Assembly: GCA_022539475.1 (NCBI GenBank)
Contig: VCMS01000247.1
Location: 1 to 64,000 of the forward strand
Origin: Gracilaria domingensis
Taxonomy: Eukaryota > Rhodophyta > Florideophyceae > Gracilariales > Gracilariaceae
Length of the DNA: 64,000 nucleotides
Reading direction: 5' to 3'
Part shown: positions 32,586 to 44,969 of the stretch, piece after piece
How the letters are laid out: every line of letters begins with the position of its first letter
Numbering within the stretch: the stretch's first letter is position 1
The notes under the pieces: generated by a model
Databases searched by the model: none
What the model was told of the DNA's origin: nothing
The model's input: the letters and a program-made list of their open reading frames with translations, nothing else
Position numbers and translations under genes: made by a program

Positions 32586-35500
32586 TGTATACTTCTCTGG
32601 GATCCGCAGCGGATGGACACGAGACATTCCGTTCAAAGCGCTTGTTTTGATACCGTGAAACTACTATCGTGTTTCCTGGGTCCGGCTCGGCTGGACCTAG
32701 ACTTCTGATTAGTGCACGTTTTATGTCAGGATGTACCGTATGACGGAAGAATGATTGACGCACTTGTGATTGTGACTGTCTCCGAGAAGATATTCGACTG
32801 CCTCTCGTCTGTCAAATGTTCGAAATACCTTTTCAGAAACGTAAACGCAGGTTTGAAATGATTTGGAAGGCCCCTAGCTAAGACACACTCTAAATGAAAG
32901 CCTTTTGAACTAATCCCATGTGCGTTCGGCTGTAGGGGTTCTGGAGTTCGGCACCAGTTTTGTCTTGTATTCCACTGTATTGTTGGAATCAGTAACTTTC
33001 ATCCCTTCACTCAGAAAATATACAGCTTCAGAATGGAGTTCTCTAGATCGCCCATTAACTGAACTTATTTCGTTGGTCTCGAGAGAAATGGAGTCCGGCT
33101 CTAATCCACGTGCGTCTGGCACTATAACACTCGGAAGCATCACTTGGGCAAGCTGGTTGGGTGGAACTCCTTCTTGTTGGGAACTGAAGTCCGTCAAATC
33201 CTGCCTGAGCTGAGCTCTTCCACGAAAGTGCTGTGGGGCAATGTTTTCAACATGCTTATTTGTGGAAGAGTACGCACACTATGTTGACTTCGTGAAGTGT
33301 TTCATTTTCTTCTGTAGACCCTTTTCGAATACAGCCAAAGTCCCTCATATGATCTCCGACGTGATCCTTGAGCCAGTGGAGCTTGTGTTGACAGCTGAAT
33401 TCATAACTGTAGTTACAGCTTTTGCTCCGTAAAGCTAGGATCTTTAAGATGTTCTAAGTCATGTTCATTGCGATGAGCGTTACACGGAGGTTGATGATGC
33501 CAAATATCTCTCTCTACATCATATCTGTCTTGAGGCACGCTTTCAGAGCTGGGCCACGATCAGGGCAAGTTTCTAGAGCCATTTTCATAACTGCGTACCA
33601 ATGGAAGGGCAATGAAGTCTTCGAAACTTTCCTGACATTCCGGGTTGGCCTTCATTTTCATTCAGCCGAAAAGGGCACAGATAGCCGAGCCTTGATGATT
33701 TTGGGAGATATATCATTCTTTGGTTTTCGAGGCGGACATTCATTGAGTTAGAAATTCTCCTATATTCGTTGAAATTCGAAAATGTGTGCTGGCAATCATC
33801 AGATATTTGTCTCACAATGCCTAGGTTGCATGTGTGAATTTTATCACTTGAACAGTGAATGAGGAGAGCTCCACAGTCTGTTACGTGCGGAAATTGAGGG
33901 CCGAAATTCCAAAGGCGAGGTTCTTGCAAACAACTGTTTCGCTTTTTCAGCAAGTTCTCCCTTGGAAATGTTTCGCGATCCTTTATGCCACTGCGGCCAA
34001 AGCTCCTCGTTCTTTGCCACATTTATTTTCCACTCAATTGTTTGGCATATTTTGCTATTCTCTGCTCTTAGACTGGATTTTTGAATCAGCAAAACCTTCT
34101 GCTCGCTGTCTCCAATTTTCTTCTTTCGTTGATCAATACAAAATTGCTCGCTTTCCGGACCGCATACCAAAGTGTCCGTTAATTTCGTTCCCAACGAGGC
34201 CATTTACAGTTCCGAATCTTCTCGTGGTACATGAAGACGAGAGGGCATCATAAAAGAAGGGCAGTCAAATACTCTCCCAGCAGCTTTGAGGCAAAGGGAG
34301 GCACGCTCCTGTTCTTGGTGGGGATGTGAGCTACTAGTCTTGGATATACATGGAGGCCTTCCACTACCAGGCCTATATGGGAATAACGTGCTACGTCTCA
34401 CAAACGAAGGAACAGAAATCGTTGCATCAGCGAGGGTCTCTGAATTCTTGTGTGTGCAAGACTGAGCTGATCATGTGCTCGATCAAGCGTCGGAGGAATC
34501 CCTACCTCAACCCGGTGCGCTGATCCTCCTGCTATGTTCGAGAGGCGTACATGTATATTGTTGGCGCTTCCGGACCCAGTGTTTGAAAGGATATGGACGT
34601 CGATGTACAAGTCAAATACTAGGATCCTTTCCACTTCACTCAAATCTCCACTTTACTCTCCATTGCATCCGAGTTGAATATAGAAGAGCGTATGCGTTGA
34701 TCTCCAACATTGGTTTCTGCCAAGTCTACAATTTTGAAACACCGCCTGCAACTGTCAGTAACTAGAGAAGGACAGGCATTAATGGACAAACAATCCTGAA
34801 CTGTTTACTTTAGAGTCTGTGGGAAATGGAGCTTGGTGCCAACCTTCTCCTGCGACCGAAGCCTTTCTGGTTTTGCAAAGATATGCGGAAAAGTCTTTCG
34901 GAGACGAGAACGGCCTTTAGACGTGTTGGAAATGTTCTGCCACTCTGGACACCATTAGTTTCACGACATGGAACAATGACTAATCACAACCAGCTTACAC
35001 GCAGGCTTCCCCTCAAAAGGTCAACAGGTCAATACATGAAGGGTGCAAGGCCTCTATCTTAGGTTCTACGTCGTCAAACGTAGAAAAGAGTGACACAGAA
35101 CGATTTTAGAAGGAGTTGTAAAACTCCGTGACATCTCAAGCTAATTCGCGAGCATGGTCAAGACCCAGCTTATGCCCATCGATATCTGTTGAAGATGGAT
35201 CAAAGAATCTCCTCCCCACCCCATACGTGTCTGGAAATCCAATTGAACTCTCACGTGTGTCAGGGAGACATGCTGTGTTATTATCAGTGAAAATTTGGGC
35301 TTTGTTCGACGAAGAAAATAGACGAGTTCTTTGCGAAAGTGTGTGGCCGTTTTTTCAGACATGTTTATGTGAGCGACTGATATGACAGTTGAGTTCTATT
35401 ATGTCAGAGTATTTCTTCGTACAAAAGAATAATTCGAACATCATTACAGACAAGGACGCGGAGGAAAGCTCCCTCTGAAGACCAGCAAGGTCTATCCTAC

Positions 35501-38257
35501 CTTGCTTCCTGCAGGATATAGTTGAGTGAATTGTTACGTACTCGTTAGCTTTACTCAGACGAAAATGCTCTGGTTATGCACTCATTTGCTTTACCTTTCG
35601 CTTCGTTCAGGTGCTGGACTGGAAGCTTCAAATTCAGTTTGGTTTAAATGCTACGAATTGTGATATCTGAGTGTTCTCGACTGGAGCACTTCCACAAACT
35701 CTACTCCCAGATTCCGCGAATCCTAGTTGCGAACTTTTGGCGCCGCAACTCACTCTACAGCAGTTCGAGCTGACATCTTTTCATCAGAAGATAGATTGCC
35801 CGATACTATTACCAAGAAACAGAAGACCCTCGGCTCCAACAATGTATCCAGCAGCAGAGAGAAGCGAGCAAGAAGATAATCCACGGCACCCACCAGGGTC
35901 CCAAATACGTCTGACGCTTTGAGAAACGACATGTGGCGAACAGAGTGCGAAACGTGATTCGTGACTTTGCGGACGAAGATGAACACAACTTCCGGATTGC
36001 ACAGCTCAGTACAAATGCGCATCGTCCGGACTTTCCTATTCCGAGGTTTTCTCGGCCGAGGTCATGGAGGGCAACAGAAGAGCTTTCAGTGGGTCATGCC
36101 AGAGATATTGTGGAACAAGTTGCAACGCTTGGGCCCGATAGGAGAAAATCCTCGCAACAAGGGATCACTTTGCTCATGTAGCGGAAACTCATGCATCTCC
36201 TGCGCTGTCCGCGCAGGTTTCGAGAAGGATTCCTGGTATCACAGAAGGCCAAGCTGGCAGTCGTCCTGCAATTCACACAACCCCTACAAGGAACAGATCA
36301 ACAATGCGAAGAAGGCTACAAATTCCTCTTACCAGTCGAGAGCATCTAGTACAAAGGTATGGAATGTTGACAGCTCTCACCAGTATGAATAGAAACCTCA
36401 GTGAAGGTCTAGATCCAATTTCTGTTACGTCTGATTTGTTGGTGGCGAAGGACGAAAGCGCGAACAAGAAAAAGCAGCGTGGAGACATAAGATGCTCCAT
36501 CAAGCACGTAGAATGTCTGACAGCATTCTGAAATCACAGAATCATAACAACTATCAGGAACCAGGTATCGAACAGGTGAAAAGCTTAATGATTTTCAATG
36601 ACGTGTGGTTCACACTGTAATGTCTACTCATCTCTCCATAAATAACCAAGGATTCGAAGCAATACTGTTGCATGCTGTAGAGCGCCGAAGAAGCAAAAGT
36701 AAGGTTCTGTTGACTTCTTATCATCATATTACTAGGTCTGCGTTTGTAACCGGTGTACTAACTGTTCTATCTCGAATTCACCATGATTAGGCTAATGAAT
36801 ACGTTCGATTGAAGACTGCAGCAGACGTTCTGCTCCCAGGTGGGGGTTCCGATTTGTTCGTACCTTGTGTAGCAGAGTTTAGTTCGCTCTCTACCGCATT
36901 TTTCCTTGAATTGGCTCGTTTTGTTTTTGGAAAACTCACCAGCTCTGAGCAAAATCACTAGTTTTTAGTGGTGCAGGTTGCAACTCGTCGAAGGGAAACG
37001 CAGTGCTTTCAGAGAGTAGAGACATTCATTGGAAGGGGCTAAAACCGACTGCAAGAGCTCAAATGTTATACGTTTTTCTTATTTTCTTGTATCAATAGCT
37101 AGTTTATAATTTTTCAGTTCTCTACGTCGATGCCTAATTGTATTGATTTGAAAAGTATTAACAAACTCCGCCTGTCTACCTACATGAAACCATGAAAACA
37201 TGATACGAGTATTCTACGATCAAGGAACTGGAGCAATGAGGAGAGGCAATAGGCTGGGAAGGGGATTTTAATGAGTAAGAGCTATTTAACTGATCCAGGT
37301 CATAACAGTGTCTGGCGAAAATGGTGCTTGGTTGCAACAGAAGAGGCATTCGATACTGCTCTCTCTCTCTCTCTCTGCAATTTCGGCAATATATGTTCTG
37401 GTTCCAGATCGCGACACGGGTCATTTGCGCCCAAATAAAAGCGCACAGGCATGCCGGCACAAGAACATTTGATAGGTACTTAGTCGATAGGCTTTGTTGT
37501 GATGAAGGCAAGTTCAACAATTGGTGTTTCTCAGCCAACAAGCATATACTGATTCCTATCCGGTTTTGTGAAATGTCTTCAAGCCATTGGAAAAAACTCC
37601 GATGAGTAAGTAGAGAAACTATAGAACTTCACATGATCCGTACTGGGCGAAGCAAAGTTTTGAGTTTGGAAACCATTTGATGGAAGAAAATTGCATCGAA
37701 AATAGTATTGATGTGCGTCTCTCCGAAGCTAACGTCCTCTTTGGGCAAATCGTCGGGAATGGTCTTCTCTCACAAGAAGTGTTGAGAAAGTTGGAAAGTT
37801 GTATGGTACTTTGATTTTGAGGAACAGTCGCATCGTCTGTTCCAACGTGGCTCGCGGATTTAGATATAACAGATCGTTAGATATCTGTTTATTGAATACT
37901 AACGGATATGATTTTCTGTATTGTGAACTATTGCTGGGAAAAAGGAACCACAATTGGTTCCTTTTGCATAGACTGTGACAAACGTAGAAGCATGTATTGC
38001 TTTACCATTTTGTGCGGCGCTAGCGAATGTCGCAGTAAAACGCGGACTGGGGCTTAGAGAGGTTCTAAGCCAATTTTTCGATATTGTCAGTGCGATTTGG
38101 TTGCAACCGAAAAATGAAACAAAAGCTCAATGAATTTTCTCTCGAACGCTCTTGTCAAACAGCAAACGCCAAAAACTTTGTCTGTCACAAGCGTCTGCTC
38201 CCTTTTCTTGCTTAATTCGGAGAAAGCCAAAAGTAGTCAGCTTTTTCGGTATAACAT
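32586..38257. other. long gene-free stretch with scattered weak open frames
   Basis: No family was recognised. Open frames of 95-145 codons occur at 32910-33197 (-) with an opposite frame at 32920-33213 (+), at 33585-34203 (-) and at 35961-36392 (+). None shows a motif, and neighbouring frames do not continue a protein pattern. They may be remnants of unknown genes. A (CT)9 microsatellite lies at 37359-37376. Confidence 0.5.
37359..37376. repeat. (CT)9 microsatellite
   Basis: Nine uninterrupted CT dinucleotides. Confidence 0.95.
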
Positions 38258-38866
38258 AGATCTATGGAGTAAATTTGACTCCAAGAAACGCATATTGTGC
38301 AGCAGTCGCAACAACCAGAATCCCTCTAAGAAGAACAAACGCTTCAATCTCGAATCTCAACAAGCCAGCGGATGTGAAAAGCCTTTGTTGAAATTTTATT
38401 TGAGCTTTTCAAAACACATGTTTCGCGATGATCTCCGATCTCAGCACGGTCACATCCTTTACAATTACGAAGAGTAACTTTTCAACTCCCGATACAGTTC
38501 TTCTTATTCTACATTCTTACTCTGCCATATTTCATAAACCTTTTTCTTCTCTCACACTCAGACATGCGGAAGGTAACCAAAGCAACGCCACATATGCCTG
38601 AAAAAACCATAAGAGAATCATGTTTTATCCGAGGGCGAGTACGGGGAGTGCACGGGTTTATTTAGAAAATTGTTGTTCATTTATGGTGTGTGGAGGTCGC
38701 GCGCCCGGGGTAGATTGCAATTTCAAATACACAATTTTCTAAATAAACGCGTGCAACCCTCGTACTTTCCCTTTTGATTGTTCTAGGGAAAGCGGTCAAG
38801 ATATAGGACAAGACTTTTGGCTACTACCAACCTCAATGTTTCATCAAACAGCATCTTGCATATCCT
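38258..38866 (+). repeat. dispersed repeat C, copy 1 (split by a MITE)
   Basis: Aligns with the reverse complement of 51105-51540: GATCTATG.AGTAAATTTGAC, AAGAAACGCAT, TTTGAGCTTTTCAAAACACA, CTTCTTATTCTAC, and after the MITE TTGGCTACTACCAACC and a CAGCAAACAGC-like block. Identity is roughly 80 percent by eye. Copy 2 lacks the MITE, which fixes the insertion point. Both copies contain a matching frame with SKFDSKKRILCSS..NQNP, so the repeat may come from a coding element that I do not recognise. Confidence 0.8.
38607..38788. mobile_element. 182-bp MITE, copy 2
   Basis: Same ends and internal inverted pair as 19470-19651: CCATAAGAGAATCA at the left, TGATTGTTCTAGGG at the right, with GTTTATTTAGAAAATTGT and its inverse inside. 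It sits within dispersed repeat C, whose other copy shows the uninterrupted site. Confidence 0.85.
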
Positions 38867-39037
38867 TGGATTTGTGACCTACAGTAGTGCAAGTGTAGCG
38901 CAAAAGGATTCTCGACTTTGTTCCACAACAAGGGTGGATGGATAACCTACTTTGAGTATGTTCGCAAAAACAAATGGTCTACATGTTCATTCTACATACT
39001 AAATTTTATTCTTTGCAGAAAACAATTCGCAAAAAAA
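38867..39037. other. spacer
   Basis: No feature recognised. Confidence 0.4.
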
Positions 39038-39317
39038 CCCTATAAACCATGGTTATCGCCGAAATATGGCCAATATGTGACCGAAATGTTGGCCTATAAG
39101 TCGAAAACTCGTGAGAGCATATATCTCGTCAAGATAAGAAGTTTTTGTCTTCATGCATTTGGCCAAAATATGGCGGAAATATGGCCCATATATGGCCGCA
39201 TTGAAGAACAAGAAATACCTATCTTGCTGAGATACGCGTTCTCACAAAATTTCGACTTATACGCCAACATTTTGGTCACATATCGGCCATATTTCGGCCA
39301 TAACCGGGGTTTATAGG
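39038..39317. mobile_element. 280-bp foldback element with 97-bp arms
   Basis: The ends are CCCTATAAACC and its inverse GGTTTATAGGG. Each arm continues for about 97 bases through GAAATATGGCC, ATGTGACC and AATGTTGGC to CAAGATA with few mismatches. The 85-bp centre has further ATGGC-rich sequence. AAA flanks both ends and may be a 3-bp duplication. The open frame across it is an artefact of the repeat. Confidence 0.9.
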
Positions 39318-41840
39318 GAAATGAGCCACTGCCATCGTCAAGGCATACTAATGAAGAATTAGCTATTCTAGAACTGTCTGCTTCGAGTTCGGAAATCGAA
39401 CGTACTGAGGTTCCTCATGATACAAACCAAATTCAGTGAGATCGAAGCACGTCTTTGAAGCGCCAATAGTTTGTCCTTGGCTCACGAGATTTGTATGTTA
39501 GCAGTGAACCAAATCCATAAAGGTACATATCCGATTCTTGCCCAGGATTGTATTTATGTTTCAACGTCCCTCTCCATTAGTTCTAAAGATTTGCAGCTCA
39601 CATGAATATCCGCTCCAAGTACGCCCGATACTCATTCTTATATTCACATTCATGACCGTAGCGCTTCAAATTCTCCTCTTTCATTCCTTCTCGCTGTGTG
39701 TTACACAACACAGATCGTCCATCTCTTTACTTTTGATATAGAACTCTTCTCAATCCGGGCCTAACGACATAACCCTCGCTTCGCAGAATCAAGCTCCGTC
39801 TCAACGTCTGCTTCAGGTAGTGTTGTTCCGTAGTCTCGTCTTAGCATCACTTCTGGGTTAAAGTCTCCGGAAGAAAGGCTTATGAAAGACCTGTGCCCCA
39901 TCTTTCCCGCGGAGAGGTATTTTGGTTATCGCTTATTGTGCGAATTAGTTCGAGACTGCAGTGACTAAAAATAACGGCAGTGGACTGGACGTGAACCAGG
40001 AGACAAAGCTGGCAAAAAGGTTCAAAATATCTAACTACGCGGAAAGGCTTCGCATAACTCCGGCGCCCGAAAGGGCAGAACTTCCATCTTCCTCGTTCGC
40101 CATATCCGAAAACGCCGCTTCAACTATAACTTCCGAGACTGTCTCCCCATTAGCGATCTTCTCATTGTTTTTTCGACGATGGGGTTTATGTCAAAGTAAG
40201 AGACAAAATCCTCAGTACTTATTGGAAGGGCTGATGGCGGTTGTCCTTGAGTCGCTGTCGTGTGCCCTGCAGCTCCCGGGTAGGCCCCAGCAGTAGCCGT
40301 CGTACATTTAGCCGTCGACCTTAATTCGTTCTCACCACAGCGTCGCTTTCGTAAGTTCGATGCGCGATTAAAGGCGCAGAAAATGATTTCCTTACCTTTG
40401 AGGGGGTGCAGCCTCCTGCTGGAGGGGATCGAATCCTTCCTTGGAGAATGAAACTTCTTTCCACAGTGGAAGAAGACAAGGTCACCTACAAATTGCGGAG
40501 AGCAAAATCACGCAGCCACACATTTACTTTGAAATGCATCCAGTAGACCACAAGCATGTTTCGAAAAGCTACCAACGCTTCTTCTCGCATTGAAATAACT
40601 GGCCGCGACCTCCAAAAATGCCTCGCAAAGCTGAATTCTCAAACAGACGGTGCACAGCACCATCGACACCCCCCGAGCTCGGCATTTTTTGAATTGCAGG
40701 GAACATAGTTGACATACCGTATGAACGGAGCTGCTTCAAGACATGATTTATACATTCTGTGATTTCGGCGTTCAAGCTGCGAATATCTAAAATGTAGACA
40801 ACGAAGTGCAGGGAGTTCAGTAGCAGTATTTGCCGCGAGTCTTTCTGCAGTCGACCCCGGAAAGACTACATAACTTCGCTCTTTCACTCGGCTGTAAAAA
40901 AGTAGTCAACTGCAAAGCGTGCTTCTTGTCCGGGTTGTCTGATTGCAAGGTTCACCTCTGATACAACTGAGCTGCCGTCATCAAATATGCAAAGCTATTT
41001 TCGCATGATGCGAAACACGTTGAAAAAGAAAATCTCGAATGTGTAGTCGTCCTGAAGAGTTACTTTAAAATTATCACTGCGGCGGGGGGGTTCCTGTTAC
41101 CGTACAGGTTCTTTTAGAACTCAGGACAGTCTACAAGCTTCGGTTACACAGGCTTGACTTCGATAAAGAAATGCAGCATTCCCTCCGAGCTTGCAAAGCG
41201 AGTGACCGCCATTTTCATGGGTAGCACCTCAGTTCTGATCGGAAGCAGTCTACCATACTGATCTACATCCGTGTTTCTGATCGTTTAGCCGGTACTCCAA
41301 AGATTAATGTTGAATCGATCCTTTAGCTGTTTGAAACAAAAATAGAGCTTCGAATGTTTTCGCAAGTCAATTTATACCGCAGATCAGTAGATAATATATA
41401 ACACACCCATTGTAGTTCACCCACGTCCTACATAAGATGAATAGCGATGCCGCTCATATCCTGATTGGCGTTAATATGGTGGTGTTTTCTGATAATATCC
41501 TCTTTGGCCTCAACACAAGACGCAGTATTGCCGCTAACAACACCACTTATTCGCGTCATACTTCCGAAGTCACGGAACACTGTGTCAACAATATCAGCGT
41601 ATGGCACAGAGTCGCAACTGGTGGCTCTCGTGTATACGGACCGCAAAGAAAACGTCATTCTTGAGCGATCGACGTCCGTTATATTCGGAAGCAAATTGGC
41701 CACATTTTCAGAGTTGGTGTCAGTCCATCTGTCGAAAATCGTGTTACATACGCTTCGCGCAGCATGGAAGTAATTACGGATTTGACAATACTCAGCCTTT
41801 GGCATAGTAGCCCTCTATGTTTTTTTTTAGGCATCAAAAT
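39318..41840. other. stretch without a recognised gene, possibly decayed coding DNA
   Basis: On the - strand several pieces read like protein in changing frames: 41428-41805 (with IFDRWTDTNSENVANLLPNI and YADIVDTVFRDFGSM), 40639-40887 and 40569-40775 (ITECINHVLKQLRSYGMST). On the + strand 39961-40296 is open without motifs. No family was recognised, so these are not called as genes. Confidence 0.4.
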
Positions 41841-42490
41841 AAGAAATGTTTGGGGTTTGGGCATCACGCACGGATATAAATTGGATGGATTATCAGAAAT
41901 TGGAGGGCGATACGGAGCGGAATGGAGGATTGAAATCGCCTCATACGGCCCTATTTAGGGTGCTAAAAAGGAATGTGTTCTGAGTGTGGGAGGAATTTGG
42001 AAGGGTACTGCAAGTGTCATATTGCACTCAAAACAGCGTAACATGCAGTGAAAACAACTTCAGCACACACTCACAGGACATTCAAAAGAGTGAAAAAATT
42101 GATAGCTTATAAGAAATATTTTCAGAATTGTGAGCGTAGCATGAATGCAAGAGGGTGTTCAAGACCCTCAAATTACATTCATTACGCCTTCCGCGCAAAC
42201 TTTTTTTGAGACGGAGCAAAATAAAAAATTTTTTTTTTCACTCTTGTGAATGTCACGTGAATGTGTGCTGATGTTGCTCTCACTGCATGTTAGGCTGTTT
42301 TGAGTGCAATATGACACTTACACTATCCTTTCACGTTCCTCTCACACTCAGAGCAGATTCCTTTTTGGCACCCTAAATGGTTCGTATGAGGCGGTTTTAG
42401 TCCTCCATTCCGCTCCATATCGCGCTTTTATTTTTGAGAATCCATCCAATTTATATCCACGTGTGATCCACAGACCTCAAAAACATCTTA
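41841..42490. mobile_element. 650-bp foldback element with about 260-bp arms
   Basis: The left arm (41841-42100) and right arm (42232-42490) are inverted copies. Shared blocks include GATATAAATTGGATGGATT, GAGCGGAATGGAGGA, CGCCTCATACG, TTTAGGGTGC.AAAAAGGAAT, GTGTCATATTGCACTCAAAA, ACATGCAGTGA and AAGAGTGAAAAAA. Identity is roughly 80-85 percent by eye. The 130-bp centre is unique and non-coding. No transposase is inside. Confidence 0.9.
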
Positions 42491-43081
42491 AGGGGAGAGT
42501 ATGCGAACAACGGCAGGAACATGGCGTTCAAAACGAGAATCTAGAGGCTTAATCAGCTCAACAAGGTTATTTTTTACCCTTCTTTCAGCTCAAAATGTTG
42601 AGCGGCAGTGAACGACCTACCGCGTCAGAAGCTAATGCATCCGAGACATCTTGCGGGATAATTCCTGCTCTGCTCAACCCTCATCACCCTTCGTCGTGGG
42701 ATGCATCCTGGATAAACACCGCAAAAAACGCACCAACGTTTTCGTCGATGGAGCTTCCGCGCCAATCAGCAAACCTCCCTAACTGTAGTATCTTCACTTC
42801 AGCAACCTATTCACGGCCACAAGGAACAAGAACTTCCGTCGAATCAACGTTACGGTGACGGAGCCAGCGAAAACTTTCTGTAGCGCGCACGAACAACGAG
42901 AAACCCGAGGACCGTCCACGATATGCGGAAAGTGCCAAATTTGTCAGCTGTGAATTTGGGAAACGAGAGAATTGTACTCGATGCTACTCATATTTGAAGC
43001 CAAAGACTGTGAAGAATATTCACTTCATTTCCAAGCAATGGAAATTGGTCATAATAGCTCTAAAGGAGAGCTTTTGAAACG
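42491..43081. other. spacer before the Myb-like frame
   Basis: An 87-codon open frame at 42595-42858 (+) without motifs could be a 5' part of the following gene; otherwise nothing was recognised. Confidence 0.35.
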
Positions 43082-43711
43082 TTGATGATATGCTTGTTCG
43101 TTGCCAACGACAAAGGAACCTGTTTTGATGATGTTGTCAAGAAAAATAGATCCTGCAATGACTACAGGTTCTGGGTCGAAGATGACTTGACTAAGTGTCA
43201 GATCTGGGATCTTATTTTTGAGGTTCAATCTTTAATTGGACAACAATGTGCCTCTTATAAAAGCGCAGCCACTTCTGCAGTCAGAGCCTCGATGAAGAGG
43301 ACTAGTATTAAAAGGAATGAGTCTGGCGAGAATGACCCTAACGTTTTTTTAAATGCATTTGCTCGCCTCCTTGTACTACTCACGGATGATCAGAAGCGCA
43401 AACATGCTCTGTATAGAGCATGCAGGTCTGAGTTACTCATAGAGCAAAGTGATTGTCATGTCAAACGGGAAGCTTTTTGGGGTAAAATCCTGAGCAGGTT
43501 TAATAATGTTCTGGTGGATACGAAAGAGGATTTCACAGTACATCTAGAAGAAGTAGAGTCAAACTGTCGTCGACCAGTCGCGATAAATGCATCAGGACTG
43601 AAGGAAAACTTCTGCCATGCAAAGCGGGAGTTCAAGAAGGTTTATTACCGTTGGTCCGCATCTGGCCAGAACTATCCACAATCGAATCATTGCGTTCTTG
43701 ACAAGCAGTAG
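43082..43711 (+). CDS. Myb/MADF-like DNA-binding protein, probably of a Harbinger element
   Basis: 209-codon frame. The C-terminal half has the pattern of Myb/trihelix-like domains found in PIF/Harbinger partner proteins: FWGKILSRFNNVL, then about 25 residues, LKENFCHAKREFKKVYYRWSASGQN. This is tryptophan-anchored helices ending in a W..SGQN turn. The N-terminal half is helical without motifs. It lies tail-to-tail with a Harbinger transposase 1.2 kb away, the usual two-gene make-up of that superfamily, where the Myb-like protein helps the transposase enter the nucleus and bind its ends. The family call is by pattern only and moderate. Confidence 0.5.
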   Translation: MMICLFVANDKGTCFDDVVKKNRSCNDYRFWVEDDLTKCQIWDLIFEVQSLIGQQCASYKSAATSAVRASMKRTSIKRNESGENDPNVFLNAFARLLVLLTDDQKRKHALYRACRSELLIEQSDCHVKREAFWGKILSRFNNVLVDTKEDFTVHLEEVESNCRRPVAINASGLKENFCHAKREFKKVYYRWSASGQNYPQSNHCVLDKQ

Positions 43712-43713
43712 TA

Positions 43714-44230
43714 ATGGAGATTATACATCTTGACTCAAAGAGGTCTTTGGTTATGGTTTTGCTGTGTAGGGTCGGCACGCCTCAAGAAGAGACAAATCTT
43801 ATTCAGATAACGTCTAAGTTGATCTGTAAGGACGATGGTGGAGTAGATAACGGAGCTATTACAGGTAATGGCACGAAGAGTGCTGAAAGAAACGAGCACA
43901 AACGGCGCAGCACCAAGCTGTTGAGTCTGAAGATCATGTCAAGGTCGCTCAGCAACTTTACCAGCTACTTGAAGTAGCAGTAAGAACTGCAAAAGGAACA
44001 AAGCGACAATAGGCATATTGTTAATTCAGCATTCAATTCTGAGGCAGAGGAGGACGAATTATGTGGGAGAGCCTTCGTTGGCGCGGAGAGAGTCAAACGC
44101 GCTCTTGAACTTGAAAGTCATGATTTACATGCAATGCTCGAGCGGAATCTATTCCGTAACAAGAAACGTCTCAAAGAAATACAAGATGGAAGGACAGACG
44201 AGGAGACAAACAAACGGATATGATTTCTAA
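43714..44230 (+). pseudogene. possible C-terminal remnants of the Myb-like protein
   Basis: Two further open pieces follow on the + strand after stops: 43714-43977 in the frame of the Myb-like gene and 44018-44230 in another. The second is charged and polar like the tails of such proteins, and the same-strand sequence around 43960-44180 reads as glutamate/arginine-rich in other frames (ELESHDLHAMLERN). This suggests a degraded coiled tail. Confidence 0.35.
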
Positions 44231-44378
44231 CTGGTGGCCCTTCTTGTATGATTTATTGTCTTACGTGTCTAGGTACAATTTATTCTTCATATACGTTACT
44301 AGTGGTTCTATTTGTGTGATCGTGGCAGGTTTCAAGCCAGATAGTGACTAGCTGCCGGGTGGTGGCGTGATGGAATCA

Positions 44379-44708
44379 CTATTTTACTTCGTAAATATCG
44401 TTCTTTTGCTTCTTCCGACGCACCTTTACGTAGATGGATCTTTTGAGAGCCTCTTCCTTGGCGCTTGCACCTCCAGTCTTGCACTCCTGCATCATGGTAC
44501 TAAGATCATTGGATTGAATGCCGGGTTGCAGCAGTGTGAACATTCTCTTCAGGGCTGTACTCATTACGGGTTGTGACGCCTTGAAGGCGATGTTCAGCAG
44601 AGCTGAGGCTTGCGGATGCAACCGCTTTTGAACAGATCGAGACGAACGACGTTGACTGTCGCAGATGACGTCGACGGAAGGGCGCGCGCGTACGAGCGGG
44701 AGCGTCAT
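44379..44708 (-). CDS. small basic protein frame, unrecognised
   Basis: 109 codons from an ATG at 44708, with a Ser/Arg-rich start, a helical centre (NIAFKASQPVMSTALKRMF) and a basic end (VKVRRKKQKND). It lies between the two Harbinger genes on the transposase strand. It could be part of the element or chance. Confidence 0.3.
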   Translation of the reverse strand: MTLPLVRARPSVDVICDSQRRSSRSVQKRLHPQASALLNIAFKASQPVMSTALKRMFTLLQPGIQSNDLSTMMQECKTGGASAKEEALKRSIYVKVRRKKQKNDIYEVK

Positions 44709-44816
44709 CGTCAGCGATTGTAACGGATCGGCGGCGATGCGCGGGGGTTCACGCCTGAGGTGGCGTCAAATTGTTCTAGAGGTCAGCTGAACGGCATGGT
44801 GCCCCTAAAGGCATGG

Positions 44817-44863
44817 GGCGCGTTAGTCGTTTTTCTTCAACATTTGAACTAACGCGTCCCTCT
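44817..44863. repeat. inverted repeat GCGCGTTAGT / AACTAACGCG
   Basis: GGCGCGTTAG returns inverted as CTAACGCGTCC about 25 bases later. It lies between the coding parts of the Harbinger-like pair; it may be a 3' end signal or an inserted hairpin. Confidence 0.6.
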
Positions 44864-44969
44864 TAGATAAAACAAAGATACGATCTACCTCTGGATCCTC
44901 TCAACCCTCAGTACACCAGTCAGTGTGCCTCTCCTTGCAGCACTCGTACCAAGCAAGAAAGTCCTCATT

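Noticed and set aside
32910-36530. Hidden multi-exon gene in the long gene-free stretch
   Set aside because: Weak open frames on both strands have no shared pattern and no convincing splice sites; nothing supports a call.
39038-39317. Open frame 38918-39316 as a gene
   Set aside because: Most of it lies in the foldback arms and consists of repeated element sequence.
43082-44230. Gag-like protein of a retroelement
   Set aside because: No zinc knuckle or capsid pattern; the W..FN..SGQN pattern and the neighbouring transposase favour a Harbinger Myb-like partner.
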